DNA from: Ailurus styani
Taxonomy: Eukaryota; Chordata; Mammalia; Carnivora; Ailuridae
Reading direction: 5' to 3'
Assembly: GCA_002007465.1 (NCBI GenBank)
Contig: LNAC01000036.1
Span: forward strand, 632,881 to 696,880
Length of the DNA stretch: 64,000 bases
This document shows, piece after piece, positions 1 to 10,954 of the stretch. The position numbers were made by a program, and so were the translations under genes. Below the pieces are notes generated by a model. It had not been told where the DNA came from and made no database searches. It was given only the letters and a program-made list of their open reading frames with translations. Each line of letters opens with the position of its first letter. The first letter of the stretch is position 1.

Positions 1-1248
1 TGTTTGGTATATTTACTTTAATACTATGAATCAAGACATTATGAGTTTCGAACACAAGTTATGTGCTCTTGCTTACACTGAATACAAACACAAAGCTCAT
101 TCAACGTATCCTGCTATGCTGTGATACATTCAAAGCACTAGATCAGTAATTTTTTTTTTTTTTTACTTTTTGAGAATAAATGGGTCTTGGCAAAGGGGAA
201 ACTCAAGAAGCAGCAATAAGGAAACTAGTATTTCAAAGAGCATTCAAAAATTGTGTCTATTCCATTTTATTTTTTAAAAATTTCTTGCTTTGGATGCTTC
301 TGTTTTGATATAATGAAAGATAAATATAAAAGAAAAGGAACTCACAAAATAACGTGCTAAAACCTGGGCCACTATTTTTCAGTCATTATTCTTTTTTTGG
401 TAATTATTATTGTGTAAATTCATAGCTCAGACTAATAGAAGACAAGTCACTTGCCATAAGTCACAGTTTTTCAATATCAAATGCAGCATTCAAACTCAAA
501 ACTGACTGGTTCAGCCAGCATACTTTCAGCTTATCTATTTGTTCTGTCCTAACATGAGGACAAGTTTATCATTGTGGCAAATGTTCTCACTTGTCTTTCC
601 ACTTACAAAGGGAAATTGCCCTGGTTTCAAACTCATCCAGAGAAAGACAGGTAGGAATGACATCATCACCAGGCATCTGACCTCCCCATCATGAAAAGGT
701 TTATTCACAATGAATGTTTGAGACTTGACATCTATCTGCCTGAGGGAAGCCCCACGTTAATAAAGAAATGAAGATCTGTTACTTGCCTGGAGGCTTAAGT
801 GGTTAATATAGAAGTCATTATTTTATGGAGAAAGAAATGTTCTATTCAACCGGTTCATCAAATTTATATATCTAAAGGACACATTGTGTTGGCACCCAAG
901 GGCAAAGTAAAATGGTTCTGGAAAAGTGTAAAAATGCCACTGCAATTTTCAAAAGATAAATCAACCAAATAGTTCTACTACCTGTTAAATTTTAGAACCG
1001 TTTTTCAAATTGGAAGATAATTCAGAATATTTAGAATAATATAGCAGAGAGGGGAACATAACCCTTATGCCCTTCCGTTCTATTTACAAGCATTAGAGTT
1101 TCCCATAATCAGAAAGTCATTGGTTCAACCAAGAGTTTGCAAAGAAGAAAGGCCTATGTACCTCAGCACTGGAAGTCAACACAGAATATAAAATATTAAT
1201 TCAGAAGTTGCAACCTGGCCAACCAAAGACACCCACATATGTGCTTTA
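1..1248. other. Unique AT-rich non-coding DNA
   Basis: No gene or well-preserved repeat was recognised. There is a T-run near 149-165. A stretch near 440-530 loosely resembles the 3' part of a MIR SINE but is too diverged to annotate. All frames are closed at short intervals. Confidence 0.5.
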
Positions 1249-1300
1249 TTGACCTACTTTGTTGACCTATTTCATTGACCTACTATGTTGGCATATTCGA
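1249..1300. repeat. 13-bp tandem repeat with TGACCT core
   Basis: Three units of 13 bp start at 1249, 1262 and 1275, and a degenerate fourth at 1288. Each of the first three begins ttgaccta. On the minus strand each holds the hexamer AGGTCA, the nuclear-receptor half-site, at an exact 13-bp period. The repeat is seen directly; any receptor binding is only a possibility. Confidence 0.75.
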
Positions 1301-2129
1301 TACTTTAAAAATACATTTTTTGGCTAATAATTTTAAAATCAAGATTTCATATGAATTTGAATTGCCAATTTATTTTTCCCTTTTTCGAATTCAGCCCCAA
1401 ATCCAGAGTTGGTTAACTGGGGAGGAGGCTAAGAGGACCACTGTATGCTTTTGTTTTCTTTTCTTTTTCTTTTTTAATTTTTTTTTTCCCACCTTGTTTT
1501 TCTCTTCAACACCTTTCTCCCACCTCGACTTTTTAGGCATCTGACCACTTCTTGACTAGAATTAAGAGACGGCAGAGGGGTGAACACATTTGTATATAAC
1601 AAGTTATAATTTATATTGTAAACTTCTTAACTTGGCAAACATCCCAACACTGGTTCTTTCTAAGGAGAATGATTTTGAGGGTTCCTTAGCAGTTCTCTAA
1701 GTTATCTGTAGAACCCTAGTTGCCATTCCTTGGATGAATGCTCGTCAGGCCAGCAGATAGAACCCCCCTGCTCAGGCACTGGCTTATCCATGAAGTCTGT
1801 TTGAGCTCAGTCCATTTCAAGGCAAGACATGTCTGGTTCATGCAACACACCCCTGTAATGAAGCAAGCTTCCCTGGGGATCTCACCCCCACTGGACCCCA
1901 CAACTTTTCATTCTACTATTACTACTACTAGGACTTAGCCTCACCTTTATCATTTTTTCCCCACAGAGGTTTGAGATGGCATAACCTACCTTCCGAATTC
2001 TACCCGTTTAAACTGTTCTCAGAAGATTCCCTTACTTAGCCTGGAACAGGAGGGAATGAATGCACTGATGATGATGCCCTCTACTGAAATGTTCTCTCTC
2101 ATCTCTGTCCTTCATTAACGTAAAGAATA
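1301..2129. other. Unique non-coding DNA with T-rich tract
   Basis: A pyrimidine-rich tract runs about 1446-1520. The short frames on both strands around 1716-1938 have no recognisable protein features. No repeat family was recognised. Confidence 0.45.
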
Positions 2130-2390
2130 GCACCGAATACTTACTGAGTGGTTTTTGTATAGCAGTCATTGTTTTAACTAAGCACACTACCTAGAAGGAC
2201 TCATTTAATACAATAATCTTGGGAACTCAGTATGGTCATTATAGCCATTCTGACAGAAAGAAAACTGAGGCTTTGCAAATTTGAATGAATAAATGAATGC
2301 TACTGAGTTAATAAAGTAGCAGAGTGGGGGGTGAAATCTATAGCTATCTAATTTCAAGGTTTTGTCCATAATCACTTTACTATACTGCTT
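2130..2390 (+). repeat. MIR SINE fragment
   Basis: The stretch follows the core and 3' part of the mammalian-wide MIR: a 'ttactgagtg' type start, a TCATTTAATAC core, then 'aaactgaggctttgc'. It is strongly diverged, as expected for a repeat that predates placental radiation. The ends are approximate. Confidence 0.55.
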
Positions 2391-2554
2391 CTTGCCTCCC
2401 ATCTTGTAATTGCAATTATATTATATTCTAGGAAATACAACTGAATAGTGAGATATATAGAAATATAGAAATACAACTATATAGTGACATTCCACTTTTT
2501 AAAAAGACCCTCTTCCAAGAGCACTTAGGATTTTTTCGTTTAGTCAGTATGAAT

Positions 2555-2705
2555 TTAGACTAAGTATTATTATTATTCCCAATTTAAAGTTGAAAAACTA
2601 AAGCTCAAAGAGATGCAACAGCTTGCTGATGTTCAGACAATTATCAGATGTGGGACCAAGACTGGGAGCTTGACATTCTGATTGTATGGTTCCTCACAAA
2701 TAGAC
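2555..2705 (+). repeat. MIR SINE fragment
   Basis: The MIR 3' half is readable: 'attattattattccc', then 'gaaaaactaaagctcaaagag', then a stretch equivalent to the cagcttgct...gtgggaccaagactggga segment. It is an ancient diverged copy with approximate ends. Confidence 0.55.
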
Positions 2706-3114
2706 TGTCTTCCTCTAGCATGCTGAAATTCACTGATTCCAGGACAGTAGATACAACTAGTTCTTCTAGCATACCTAAGAAAATTTAAGAGTCTATTAAG
2801 ATGTAGTGAATATATCAGTTTTATATCAAGCTTTAGTTCAATTATATGAGAGCTGGTTATATAAGGAATGGAGATCTTTATTGGACTATGGAGGGCAAGG
2901 TGAAAAGCATATATCAGTGTATCACCTATCTATATATGTATGTCTACATGATTAAATGGTTTAATAAGTTTTATAATAATCATTATTGTAACACATGGCA
3001 TTATCCTATATCATATGATAAAGCACTATGTTGGAATGTTTTATGTTATTGCAGCTAACTCTTCCAGAACAACAGGACACCGTATTAGTGGATGAATTAG
3101 AATTGCACTAATTG

Positions 3115-3308
3115 GGGGCGCCTGGGTGGCTCAGTGGGTTAAAGCCTCTGCCTTCGGCTCAGGTCATGATCTCAGGGTCCTGGGATCGAGCCCCACATTG
3201 GGCTCCCTGCTCAGCAGGGAGCCTGCTTCCTCCTCTCCTTCTGCCTGCCTTTCTGCCTAATTGTAATCTTGCTCTGTCAAATAAATAAATAAAATCTTGA
3301 AAAAAAAA
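3115..3308 (+). mobile_element. Carnivore tRNA-Lys SINE, mustelid type
   Basis: The element starts with ggggcgcctgggtggctcag (tRNA-derived head with pol III A and B box regions), continues through the CT-rich middle and ends in (AAATA)n and poly(A). The 16-bp target-site duplications at 3099-3114 and 3309-3324 are identical, which shows L1-mediated insertion and a fairly young age. It is non-autonomous. Confidence 0.95.
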
Positions 3309-3324
3309 AGAATTGCACTAATTG

Positions 3325-4030
3325 TTCAGTTAATGCCTACATCTTGCACAATAACTGATATTAGGTAACTTAGACATATTCACTTAGCTGCTATAGTAAC
3401 CTTGAAAAATATAGGTCTAATACAGAATATGCCCTTGTGTAGATCCTCTTGGCTGCCCACTCAACAGCCATGTCCCTCCTTATTTCTTGCCTACGGAAAC
3501 TGATGGGAATCAGGAACTATTTGAAAAACATTCTAGGAAGGTAGGTATGAATCATGATTGGTATACTATGGTAATCTCAGTTTCCTTTACCTTTTTTCTT
3601 GGAAATAAGTGCATCCTAATTACACAGTTTGGGTCCACATGAAAACAGGTAATATATGAGGATTTCTGAGACAGTGTTTATTCCATCTTGACAATAAAAG
3701 CACACACAGAAGAAAAGACCACCTATGAGACCTCTTCTCCTTTCTTCTGCTTTGAACACATTTGTCTGAGAGAGCAGTGTTATAGGTAAGGCAGCCTCTT
3801 TGTGATCTCTGGGCAAGAGCCTAAGAATAGCAGTCACCGCTGAGCATGGCACTGCAACATGAGAGAAGGATTCAGGTTTTCATGCAGAAACCACTGTATG
3901 AATTTGAAATCACCTGACTCCTTCCTTCCCGGTTTATAGTAAACTCAATATCTTCACAGATTTACTCATTGCTATCCTACCATGCTCTCTGCAGATGAAC
4001 ACACCTAAATGACACACCCACCATAACTGT
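3325..4030. other. Unique non-coding DNA
   Basis: Nothing was recognised here. A 78-codon open frame on the minus strand (3616-3852) shows no signal peptide, domain or other coding feature and is probably chance. Confidence 0.5.
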
Positions 4031-4511
4031 AGAAAACAGACAAAGAGCTCATCAAGATGCACAAGTCCTAATTCCCAGAACTTACGAAACTTACTTTTCA
4101 TAGCAAAAGGGACTTTGTAGAGGTCATTAAGATCAAGGACCTTGAAATGAGAGTATCAGATGGTTCAATTGGGCCCAATCCAATCACGAATACTTAAAAG
4201 CAAAGAATCTTCTACAGGCTATGGTCAGAAGAAGATTAAAGAAAGGTCAGAGAGTTGCAGCATCCCTGGCTTCCCTGGCTTGGAATATGGAGGGATAGGT
4301 GCAGGAGCACAGGGATGTAGACAGCCTCTAGAAGCAGAAAAAAGCAAGGAAACAGATTCTCCCATTGAGAACATGGAAAAGAATACAGGTCTGCCATCAC
4401 TCACTGGGCTTTGAACTTCTAACCTACAGAACTGTGGGATTATATGTTTATGCTGTGTTGTTTTAAGTCACCAAGTTTGTGGTGATCTGTTCTGGCAGCA
4501 AATAGAAAAAA
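4031..4511 (+). mobile_element. MaLR-type (MLT1-like) solo LTR
   Basis: The order of segments fits a mammalian apparent LTR retrotransposon LTR: 'caagtcctaattcccagaac', 'gggactttgtagaggtcatt', a region equivalent to ggcaaggaaacagattctccc, then 'cttctaacctacagaactgtg' and 'gttttaagtcaccaagtttg'. No internal region lies beside it, so it is a solo LTR. The open frame at 4160-4414 is a by-product of the LTR. The subfamily was not resolved. Confidence 0.75.
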
Positions 4512-4525
4512 AGAATCACTAATGC

Positions 4526-4583
4526 CTTGAAACTAATATAACACTGTATGTTAACTACATTGGAACTAAAATTATAAAAAGAG
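4526..4583 (+). mobile_element. 58-bp L1 3'-end insertion with TSDs
   Basis: A very short insert beginning 'cttgaaactaatataac' resembles the extreme 3' end of carnivore L1 and ends in an A-rich tail. It is flanked by 14-bp direct repeats at 4512-4525 and 4584-4597 that differ at one base. This fits an L1 insertion that was almost completely 5'-truncated. The TSDs are visible; the L1 assignment is from family knowledge. Confidence 0.6.
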
Positions 4584-4984
4584 AGAATCACCAATGCTTA
4601 ATAATCTACATGGTCATAGGATCATCTTCAGAAGTTGAAAAAAAAATACAGTCACTCTTCTTGTCAAGGGCTAAGGGATCTGTTATTGATCTCTACAGTT
4701 ATGACTTTTTACAAAGGCCACACAGAGATATTAAGCCTCAAATGAAAGATTCTCACAAGAACACCAGAATCAAAAACAACTTTTGCACTTAGCAAAAACA
4801 TGGCAAATGAACATTAGGAAGGCTGACAATCTGCTGACAAATAAGTTTATCTTTTGAGAACAGATGTGAAGGCATTAGTAAATTTAATCCTTAAGAATGA
4901 TTTTGGGTTCAATATCACATAAATCATGGCTTTTTCTTCTGGCTTTACTTGATAGAGCAGCCTGATTTACAAAAAAAAAAAAAA

Positions 4985-5115
4985 TTTAACCCATATGCCT
5001 CGGTTTCTTCGTCTGTGAAATAGGCTGTTGTTACTGACAAAGTTGAGGTAACAGTCACCGAAGATAATGGGTATATAAAGTAGCTTGACACACAGTAGGT
5101 CCTTAATCTGTGACG
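4985..5115 (+). repeat. MIR SINE fragment
   Basis: The segment has the MIR order 'cctcggtttcttcgtctgtg', 'aaataggctgttgtta', then 'cttgacacacagtaggtcc'. It is diverged, with approximate ends. Confidence 0.6.
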
Positions 5116-5166
5116 AATTCTCCTTCTCTCAAGCAACAGCTCAACTACTTTTAAAACAATTATCTT

Positions 5167-5364
5167 TGGGTGCCTGGGTGGCTCAGTGGGTTAAAGCCTC
5201 TGCTTTCGGCCCAGGTCATGATCTCAGGGTCCTGGGATCAAGGCCCGCATCGGGCTCTCTGCTTGGCAGGGAGCCTGCTTCCCCCCCGCCCTCTCTCTGC
5301 CTGCCTCTCTGCCTCCTTGTGATCTCTCTCCCGCTGTGAAATAAATAAAATCTTTAAAAAAAAA
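5167..5364 (+). mobile_element. Carnivore SINE, mustelid type
   Basis: A full-length copy with the tRNA-like head, the tcaggtcatgatctcagggt-like central block, a CT-rich segment and a poly(A) tail. The 14-bp TSDs at 5153-5166 and 5365-5378 are identical. It faces the minus-strand SINE that begins 37 bp downstream. Confidence 0.95.
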
Positions 5365-5401
5365 AAAACAATTATCTTAACTCTTCCCCCAGTTAGATCT
5401 T

Positions 5402-5617
5402 TTTAAGATTTTATTTATTTATTTATTTGACAGAGAGAGAGAGAGAGAGAGAGAGATATCACAAGTAGGTAGAGAGGCAGGCAGAGAGAGAGAGAGAGGA
5501 GGAAGCAGACTCCCTGCTGAGCAGGGAACCCGATGTGGGCCTCGATCCCAGGACCCTGAGATCATGACCCTAGCCGAAGGCAGAGGCTTTAACCCACGGA
5601 GCCGCCCAGGCACCCCC
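5402..5617 (-). mobile_element. Carnivore SINE, mustelid type, with GA microsatellite
   Basis: Read on the minus strand it has the head at 5617, a central atgatctcagggtcctggga block and a tail at 5402. The (GA)n between about 5430 and 5456 is expanded inside the element. Approximate TSDs 'agttagatctt' lie at 5391-5401 and 5621-5631. With the preceding SINE it forms a near-perfect inverted repeat. Confidence 0.93.
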
Positions 5618-5631
5618 ACAAGTTAGATCTT

Positions 5632-6053
5632 AAATAGAAGGGCTTAATATAAACAAACAAAAATATTTTGGTTCATGAGTAGAGGAAACTTCCTCTGTCC
5701 CTACCAAACTTCCTTACTGGCTCTTGAGTTACTTTCACAGAGTTCTGTGTAATGTGAAAAAAAAATGATTCTGCTTTAAAAAACAGAAATGTTAATTGAC
5801 CTTTAACATGATGATTTCTTGAATTTACAAAGTGTATCCTTTGGAGAATATAAAGACACCTCCCATAATATAAAGTAATTTATGCTACCTAAACTTTACT
5901 CATGGAAGAGGGTCATGGGGATTAGCTTTTTATTATGACTATTTTTTTAATAATTAAAAGGACAAGTGATGCTATGTTGCATTGTACAGACATGAACACA
6001 GACTCATAGCCCTTTGCTATATTAAACTTGTGGTGATTAAAAAGACGATCAAG
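5632..6053. other. Unique non-coding DNA
   Basis: AT-rich sequence with an A-run near 5758-5764. No repeat or coding feature was recognised. Confidence 0.45.
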
Positions 6054-6240
6054 GGGCAACTGGGTGACTCAGTTGGTTAAGTGTCTGACTCTTGATTTCA
6101 GCTCAGGTCATCATCTCAGGGTTGTGAGATCAAGTCCCACATAGGGCTCAACACTCAGTGGGGAGTCTGCTTGAGATTCTCTCTCTCCTTCTGCCCCTCC
6201 ACCCCATTCACATTCTCTAATAAATAAATCTCTAAAAAAA
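6054..6240 (+). mobile_element. Carnivore SINE, older type
   Basis: It carries the older head form 'ggttaagtgtctgactcttg' and the 3' block 'gcttgagattctctc', and is more diverged than the mustelid-type copies. The imperfect flanks (aaaagacgatcaag before, aaaagataatcaag after) are consistent with a decayed TSD. Confidence 0.9.
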
Positions 6241-6465
6241 AGATAATCAAGTGTCTGAAACATTATAGAAAAATGTTTTTCTAATTAAATAGATGAAATT
6301 TAGTAATCCTGAATCATCTTAAAAAGACAAAATAAAGCTGTAGGTTATTATAAGGTAGGTACCAAAAGAGATATGCATAGCTTATTGTGTATTAGAATAG
6401 GGATATTCTTATTAATTCTTAATTCTTGCTTTTGAATTACTTTTTAAAAAATTTATTTCTGTTTT

Positions 6466-6690
6466 GTTTTTTATTTTTTTTTATTTTGTTTTATTTAATT
6501 AATTAATTAATTTTTATTTATTTATTTGACAGAGAGAGATCACAAGTAGGCAGAGAGGGAGGCAGAGAGAGAGGAGGAAGCAGGCTCCCCGCTGAGCAGG
6601 GAGCCCGATGGGGGTCTCGATCCCAGGACCCTGAGATCATGACCTGAGCCGAAGGCAGAGGCTTTAACCCACTGAGCCACCCAGGCACCC
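6466..6690 (-). mobile_element. Carnivore SINE, mustelid type, long TA-rich tail
   Basis: The head is at 6690 and the tail extends through an AT-rich run with four 'aatt' repeats at 6466-6520. The flanks 'tctgtttt' near 6458 and at 6691 look like a short TSD. The two overlapping frames at 6518-6776 are SINE translations, not genes. Confidence 0.9.
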
Positions 6691-6699
6691 TCTGTTTTT

Positions 6700-7199
6700 T
6701 CAGTATATTCTTCATTATGTTTGTCTTTCAACTCTCCCTCCTTCTCTCTTCTGTCAGAATATATGCTAGTAGTCATTTATCTCCCTTGCTAAACTTGTGT
6801 CACTTATTCAAAGTAATCACAATAGTTTTGACTGTAAAACAAGAATAAACAGGTTGGGAGAGAGGCTGGAATATTCTCATAGGAGTAAAGTGCATTGACA
6901 GTTTGGGATCCTCAGAAGCCTGTTTCTCTTACTTTACTGAGTCTTAAAAATGTGCTTACCCAGTGATGGCCATATAGCTCATCTATATCCTTATCTCTGT
7001 TCCATACTAAACATGGAGACACATCCTAAGGCTGTATAACCTGCTCTCCTTATCAAAAGTCAGACTGTAGCCAAACACAATGAAAAACCTTGCCCCAAGG
7101 TCCACAGCTATCCTGCAGGCAAAAGAAAAGTAGAGAGCACCGCAGCCAGTTGCAAAGGAACAGAGGATTGGGAAATGGGAGACCTGTGCTCCTCAGTCC
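6700..7199. other. Unique non-coding DNA
   Basis: No repeats or genes were recognised. Composition is less AT-rich than average for the window. Confidence 0.4.
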
Positions 7200-7205
7200 T
7201 TCCAG

Positions 7206-7340
7206 CTCTCACTAATTAACCTCTCACTAATTAGAAATGCCATTTTTAATTACCATCATTTTCCTCTTTAAATGTGGTGAAAGCTAACTCTGTAAGGCTC
7301 TGGGGTTCCATAATGTTACAACAGCTGTAAATTACCTACG
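7206..7340. promoter_or_regulatory. Possible regulatory element: TAATTA cluster
   Basis: Three exact TAATTA homeodomain-core motifs lie at 7213-7218, 7228-7233 and 7247-7252. They are followed by an E-box CAGCTG at 7322-7327 and a gattaat at about 7342. The first two sit in a 13-bp direct repeat (7206-7218 and 7221-7233). No transposon was recognised across the segment. Regulatory function is an inference from motif density only. Confidence 0.25.
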
Positions 7341-7979
7341 TGATTAATATGGCCTCTTCGGATGGCCCTGGAGGCCCTCTCTCCCTGGGGAATGACAATG
7401 TCAAACACTGAGCTCAGCATTATGGGATGGAGCACATGTTTTCAACATCTAACTTAATAAAATGATCTGAAATGATTAGAGGTTTGCTCTGAATCTGGTA
7501 TACCAGATGGTTCCCAAGGAAAGGATGGGTCTCCCATGGCACAGAGAGCAATCTAGACCATCTTCCAATGCTTTGTTTTGTGCACCCTCCTTTGTGCTGA
7601 GTACCAACTTGCCTGCCTGGGGCTAAATTTTGTTATCCAGGTAGGTAAGAGTGGTTTGCCCTGCATGGCACACCTTGTGTCTACCTTTCCCAGTCCACCT
7701 TGTACCATTTTCCCCTTCTTCACATCGCCCATCCACACTGGTCTTCTAGATTGGGAGTCCCCCATTCCCTCACCCTCAAAGGCCTTTTGCCCACTCAATT
7801 CTCTCAAGTGGAAAGCTCCACCTTCTATCTTAGCCTGGTTAACTCCTGCCTAAACTTCTATTTTCATTTCAGGAATGTCTTCCACCACCCGAACAACTTG
7901 ATCAATCCCTACTTTGTGCTTTCAAACCTAGCCCCTTTTCACTCTTAACAGGGTCACGAGTTAATACCTATTTATTTGG
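7341..7979. other. Unique non-coding DNA
   Basis: The segment is repeat-free by eye. Overlapping open frames on both strands at 7553-7948 (up to 91 codons) show no recognisable motifs and conflict with each other, so they were not called as genes. Confidence 0.45.
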
Positions 7980-8170
7980 GGAGTGCCTGGGTGGCTCAGT
8001 GGGTTAAGCCTCTGCCTTTGGCTCAGGTCATGATCTTAGGGTCCTGGGATTGAGCCCCACATCGGGCTCTCTGCTCAGTAGGGAGCCTACTACCCCCTCT
8101 CCCTCTGCTTACCTCTCTGCCTACTTGTGATCTCTCTCTCTGTCAAATAAATAAATAAAATCTTTTTAAA
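7980..8170 (+). mobile_element. Carnivore SINE, mustelid type
   Basis: A full-length copy with a poly(A)/(AAATA)n tail and 17-bp identical TSDs at 7963-7979 and 8171-8187. The long perfect TSD marks it as one of the younger insertions in the window. Confidence 0.96.
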
Positions 8171-8301
8171 AATACCTATTTATTTGGCTATTTGATTTTC
8201 ATTTTCCCAATATAATCATAAATCCACAAAGACAGAAACCAGAACAGTTTTGTCCCACCATTTGTACATACACACTGATGCTATTATAACATACAGTTAA
8301 G

Positions 8302-8506
8302 GGCGCCTGGGTGGCTCAGTGGATTAAAGCCTCTGCTTTCGGCTCAGGTCATGATCTCAGCGTCCTGGGATCGAGGCCCGCATCGGGCTGTCTGCTCAGC
8401 AGGGAGCCTGCTTCCTCCTCTCCCTCTCTCTCTGCCTGCCTCTCTGCCTACTTGTAATCTCTCTCTCTGTGTCAAATAAGTAAATAAAATCTTAAAAAAA
8501 AAAAAA
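8302..8506 (+). mobile_element. Carnivore SINE, mustelid type
   Basis: A full-length copy with 14-bp identical TSDs at 8288-8301 and 8507-8520. It lies in direct orientation 131 bp after the preceding SINE. Confidence 0.96.
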
Positions 8507-8520
8507 AACATACAGTTAAG

Positions 8521-9094
8521 GCTTAATACACGTGGTCGAATGAATTAGTGAATTAATAATTGGGGTACATGCTCAATTGCAGCAGTCTTCTCCTAGGACT
8601 AGAATTTAAGGAGACAAAAGGTATTTACATCTTGGCTAATCACTGATTAGAGATTGCCTTTTTCATATAAATGTCTTCTAAGGATTTAAATTCTCTATGA
8701 TTTTTGAGAATGTTCAGAAATGTTTGCATTGTTTTCCTCAATTACTTCAAACCTTAGAGTTCAAATAATTTGAGAAATCAATTATTTTTTCTTGAGTTTA
8801 ATTGGTTATAAAATAATGACTCAAGCAAAGGGGATTGTTTCAGAATTAAATAAAAAATCATTTTATTTAAATAAAAATATGTTCTGCAAACATTTTAGCC
8901 CTCAAGATCATATTTTCCTTATTGTTAAAGGGGAAAATGGTATTTTAAAATCATTTATCTCATGAGAAAAATACAATAAACAAGTGACGTTAGGTCCAAC
9001 ATTCAGTAAAGTTATCAATACATAATATGTTCATTAAACCTCATTTTCTAGAGAGAGAGAAAGTATAAAGTAAGATATAAATGAATAATCTCTA
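8521..9094. other. Unique AT-rich DNA
   Basis: Very AT-rich with no recognised repeat or gene. There is a short GA run at 9052-9061. Confidence 0.45.
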
Positions 9095-9735
9095 CCAACT
9101 ATTATGGTAGGGAGAAAAACCACTTTCTCCTATGTCTATGTCCTAAGTCTTGCAAACTGAATACATGTGTTACATTGCAAGATGGTAGTTAGGTTGCTAA
9201 TCAGCTGACAATGGAATTTTTTTTAAAGATTTTATTTATTTGACAGAGAGAGAGAGAGCACAAGCAGGGCCAGTGGCAGGCAGAGGGAGAAAGCAGACTC
9301 CCTACTGAGCAGAGAGTCTGAGGCAGGGCTGAAACTCAGGTCCCTGGGATCATGACCTGGGCCAAAGGCAGAAGTTTAACGGACTGAGCCACCCAGGTGT
9401 CCCAACAATGGAATTAAAAAAATGGTCCTGGATTCTCTGATGGGCTGTAATCACCATAGTTCTTTAAATGTGGAAGATTAAATGCCAGAGTGATAGAATC
9501 TGAGTCATTGGTGACTTTAGAGCTAGAAAGGGGACTGGGAGCCAAAGTAGGTGGGCATCCTCTAGAATCTGGAAAGACTAGAAAAAGTATTTTCCTCTAT
9601 AGCTTCCTGAAAGAACACAGCCTGAGGACACCTTGACTTTAACCTGAGACCATTTCATCCTTCTGATCTCCAGAACCATAGATAATAAATTTGTGTTGCT
9701 TTAAACCATTAAGCTTACAGTGGTAACATGGAAGG
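9095..9735 (+). mobile_element. MaLR-type LTR interrupted by a SINE
   Basis: The left part (9095-9218) has the 'tatgtcctaagtcttgcaa' region. The right part (9405-9735) has the segments equivalent to cctctagaatctggaaa, 'gacaccttgactttaacc', 'ctgatctccagaacc' and 'aataaatttgtgttgcttt'. The two halves are one solo LTR split by the minus-strand SINE at 9219-9404. The subfamily was not assigned. Confidence 0.7.
9219..9404 (-). mobile_element. Carnivore SINE, older type
   Basis: Minus-strand copy with the head at 9404 and the tail at 9219. The 11-bp TSDs 'acaatggaatt' at 9208-9218 and 9405-9415 are identical. It was inserted into a pre-existing MaLR LTR. Confidence 0.93.
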
Positions 9736-10930
9736 AATGCAATTATTGTCTTCATTAGCAGCAGCTAATATGCTCGTAGGTGTGTTTTTATAAATTCATG
9801 TTTATAATCACAGACACACAAACGGAAAAAAAAACATACATACCCAAAGGGGGGAAAAACACTTCAATTATAAAGCAAAATGTACTTTGTGTTAGGAACA
9901 AGCTTGATTGAACTGACTCTCCCCTCTGTCCTGTTTCCTCAGGAAGCCAAATCATACACAACCATCATGAATCTGTTAATTGTGGCACTAATTTTAGAGT
10001 GGGGTCTTTTCCCTATTATCAATCTCATTTCCTCTACCAGAAGGGACTTTTTTTTCTACCTTAGAGGTGAATCTCAGCTGCAGAAATGTGTTCTTCATAT
10101 TGGAGAGGTCATGGTCAGCAGAAGGGAGACCCCATTAGCTGGACACACCTGCTTCCAGGTGTCACTAAATTCTGTGCTTGGCTCTTAGGTGCAAAGTTAT
10201 ATGAGCCATCGGTGAATAAATAGACTGGAGAGAATCAGATAGAATTGATACGGGGTGGATGTTCATCTCATATTAGAAAAAACAAAAAAGTAATAATAGA
10301 CAGAGGGGACTGCACACTGCTCAGTATTATTGAATAATTTCACTCTTCCCAGTTACCTGCAGATGGAGAATTTTAGACACAATTCAAAGTCTGAAGGGCA
10401 TAGTGGCTGGAATTCACTATGTGATCAATAGATGTTTATTAAACTAACATTCCTGCAGTCTTTTATATAGTAAAAACTGAATTAGGACAAAAGAAATAAT
10501 GAGCATCTTCCACTTCCATTTTATTTCTACATCTTCTCATACTTATGGCTTTTATTATAAAAATGATTAAAATCAGATATTAGGTCTTAGTTTCCAAATG
10601 TAATTTGATGTTTCTCTATATGACTAACTAATGTATTGTTATTATTTATTGCTAAATATTCCTTCCTATATAATTTTCTCTGTATAAATTAGTCTTTAAC
10701 TGAAAGTATTTTGTATTTCCTGATTCCACTATAATAGGGCTCAGTGTGGATTTTCTTGCAGTATGAAACCGCTTCACCCAAACCACATGACAACAATCAT
10801 TCAAAGAAAAAAAGAAAAAAAAAATTTCACAATCTCATCACCTTGACTAAGAATTAATTTTTTCCACAAATTCTTATTTTATATGCACATGTTCCCAAAA
10901 TAGTTAATGCAATTATAACCAAGGAAAAGT
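9736..10930. other. Unique DNA with a weak MIR trace
   Basis: A 102-codon open frame starts at 9880 but has no recognisable domain, no plausible exon context and poor composition, so it is not called as a gene. About 10405-10445 resembles a MIR 3' segment. The rest is unrecognised. Confidence 0.4.
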
Positions 10931-10954
10931 CTGAAATGCTTTACAATCCAAGAC

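Noticed and set aside
3115..3190. tRNA-like heads as tRNA genes
   Set aside because: These are the tRNA-Lys-derived 5' parts of SINEs. They lack an intact cloverleaf and are followed by the SINE body.
5085..7000. Recurrent short proteins with the same sequence in many places
   Set aside because: They are SINE translations in both orientations; the repetition reflects the transposon, not a gene family.
9880..10188. 102-codon open frame
   Set aside because: One of the longest frames in sequence that is not a repeat, but no motif, no splice context and ordinary AT-rich composition; treated as chance.
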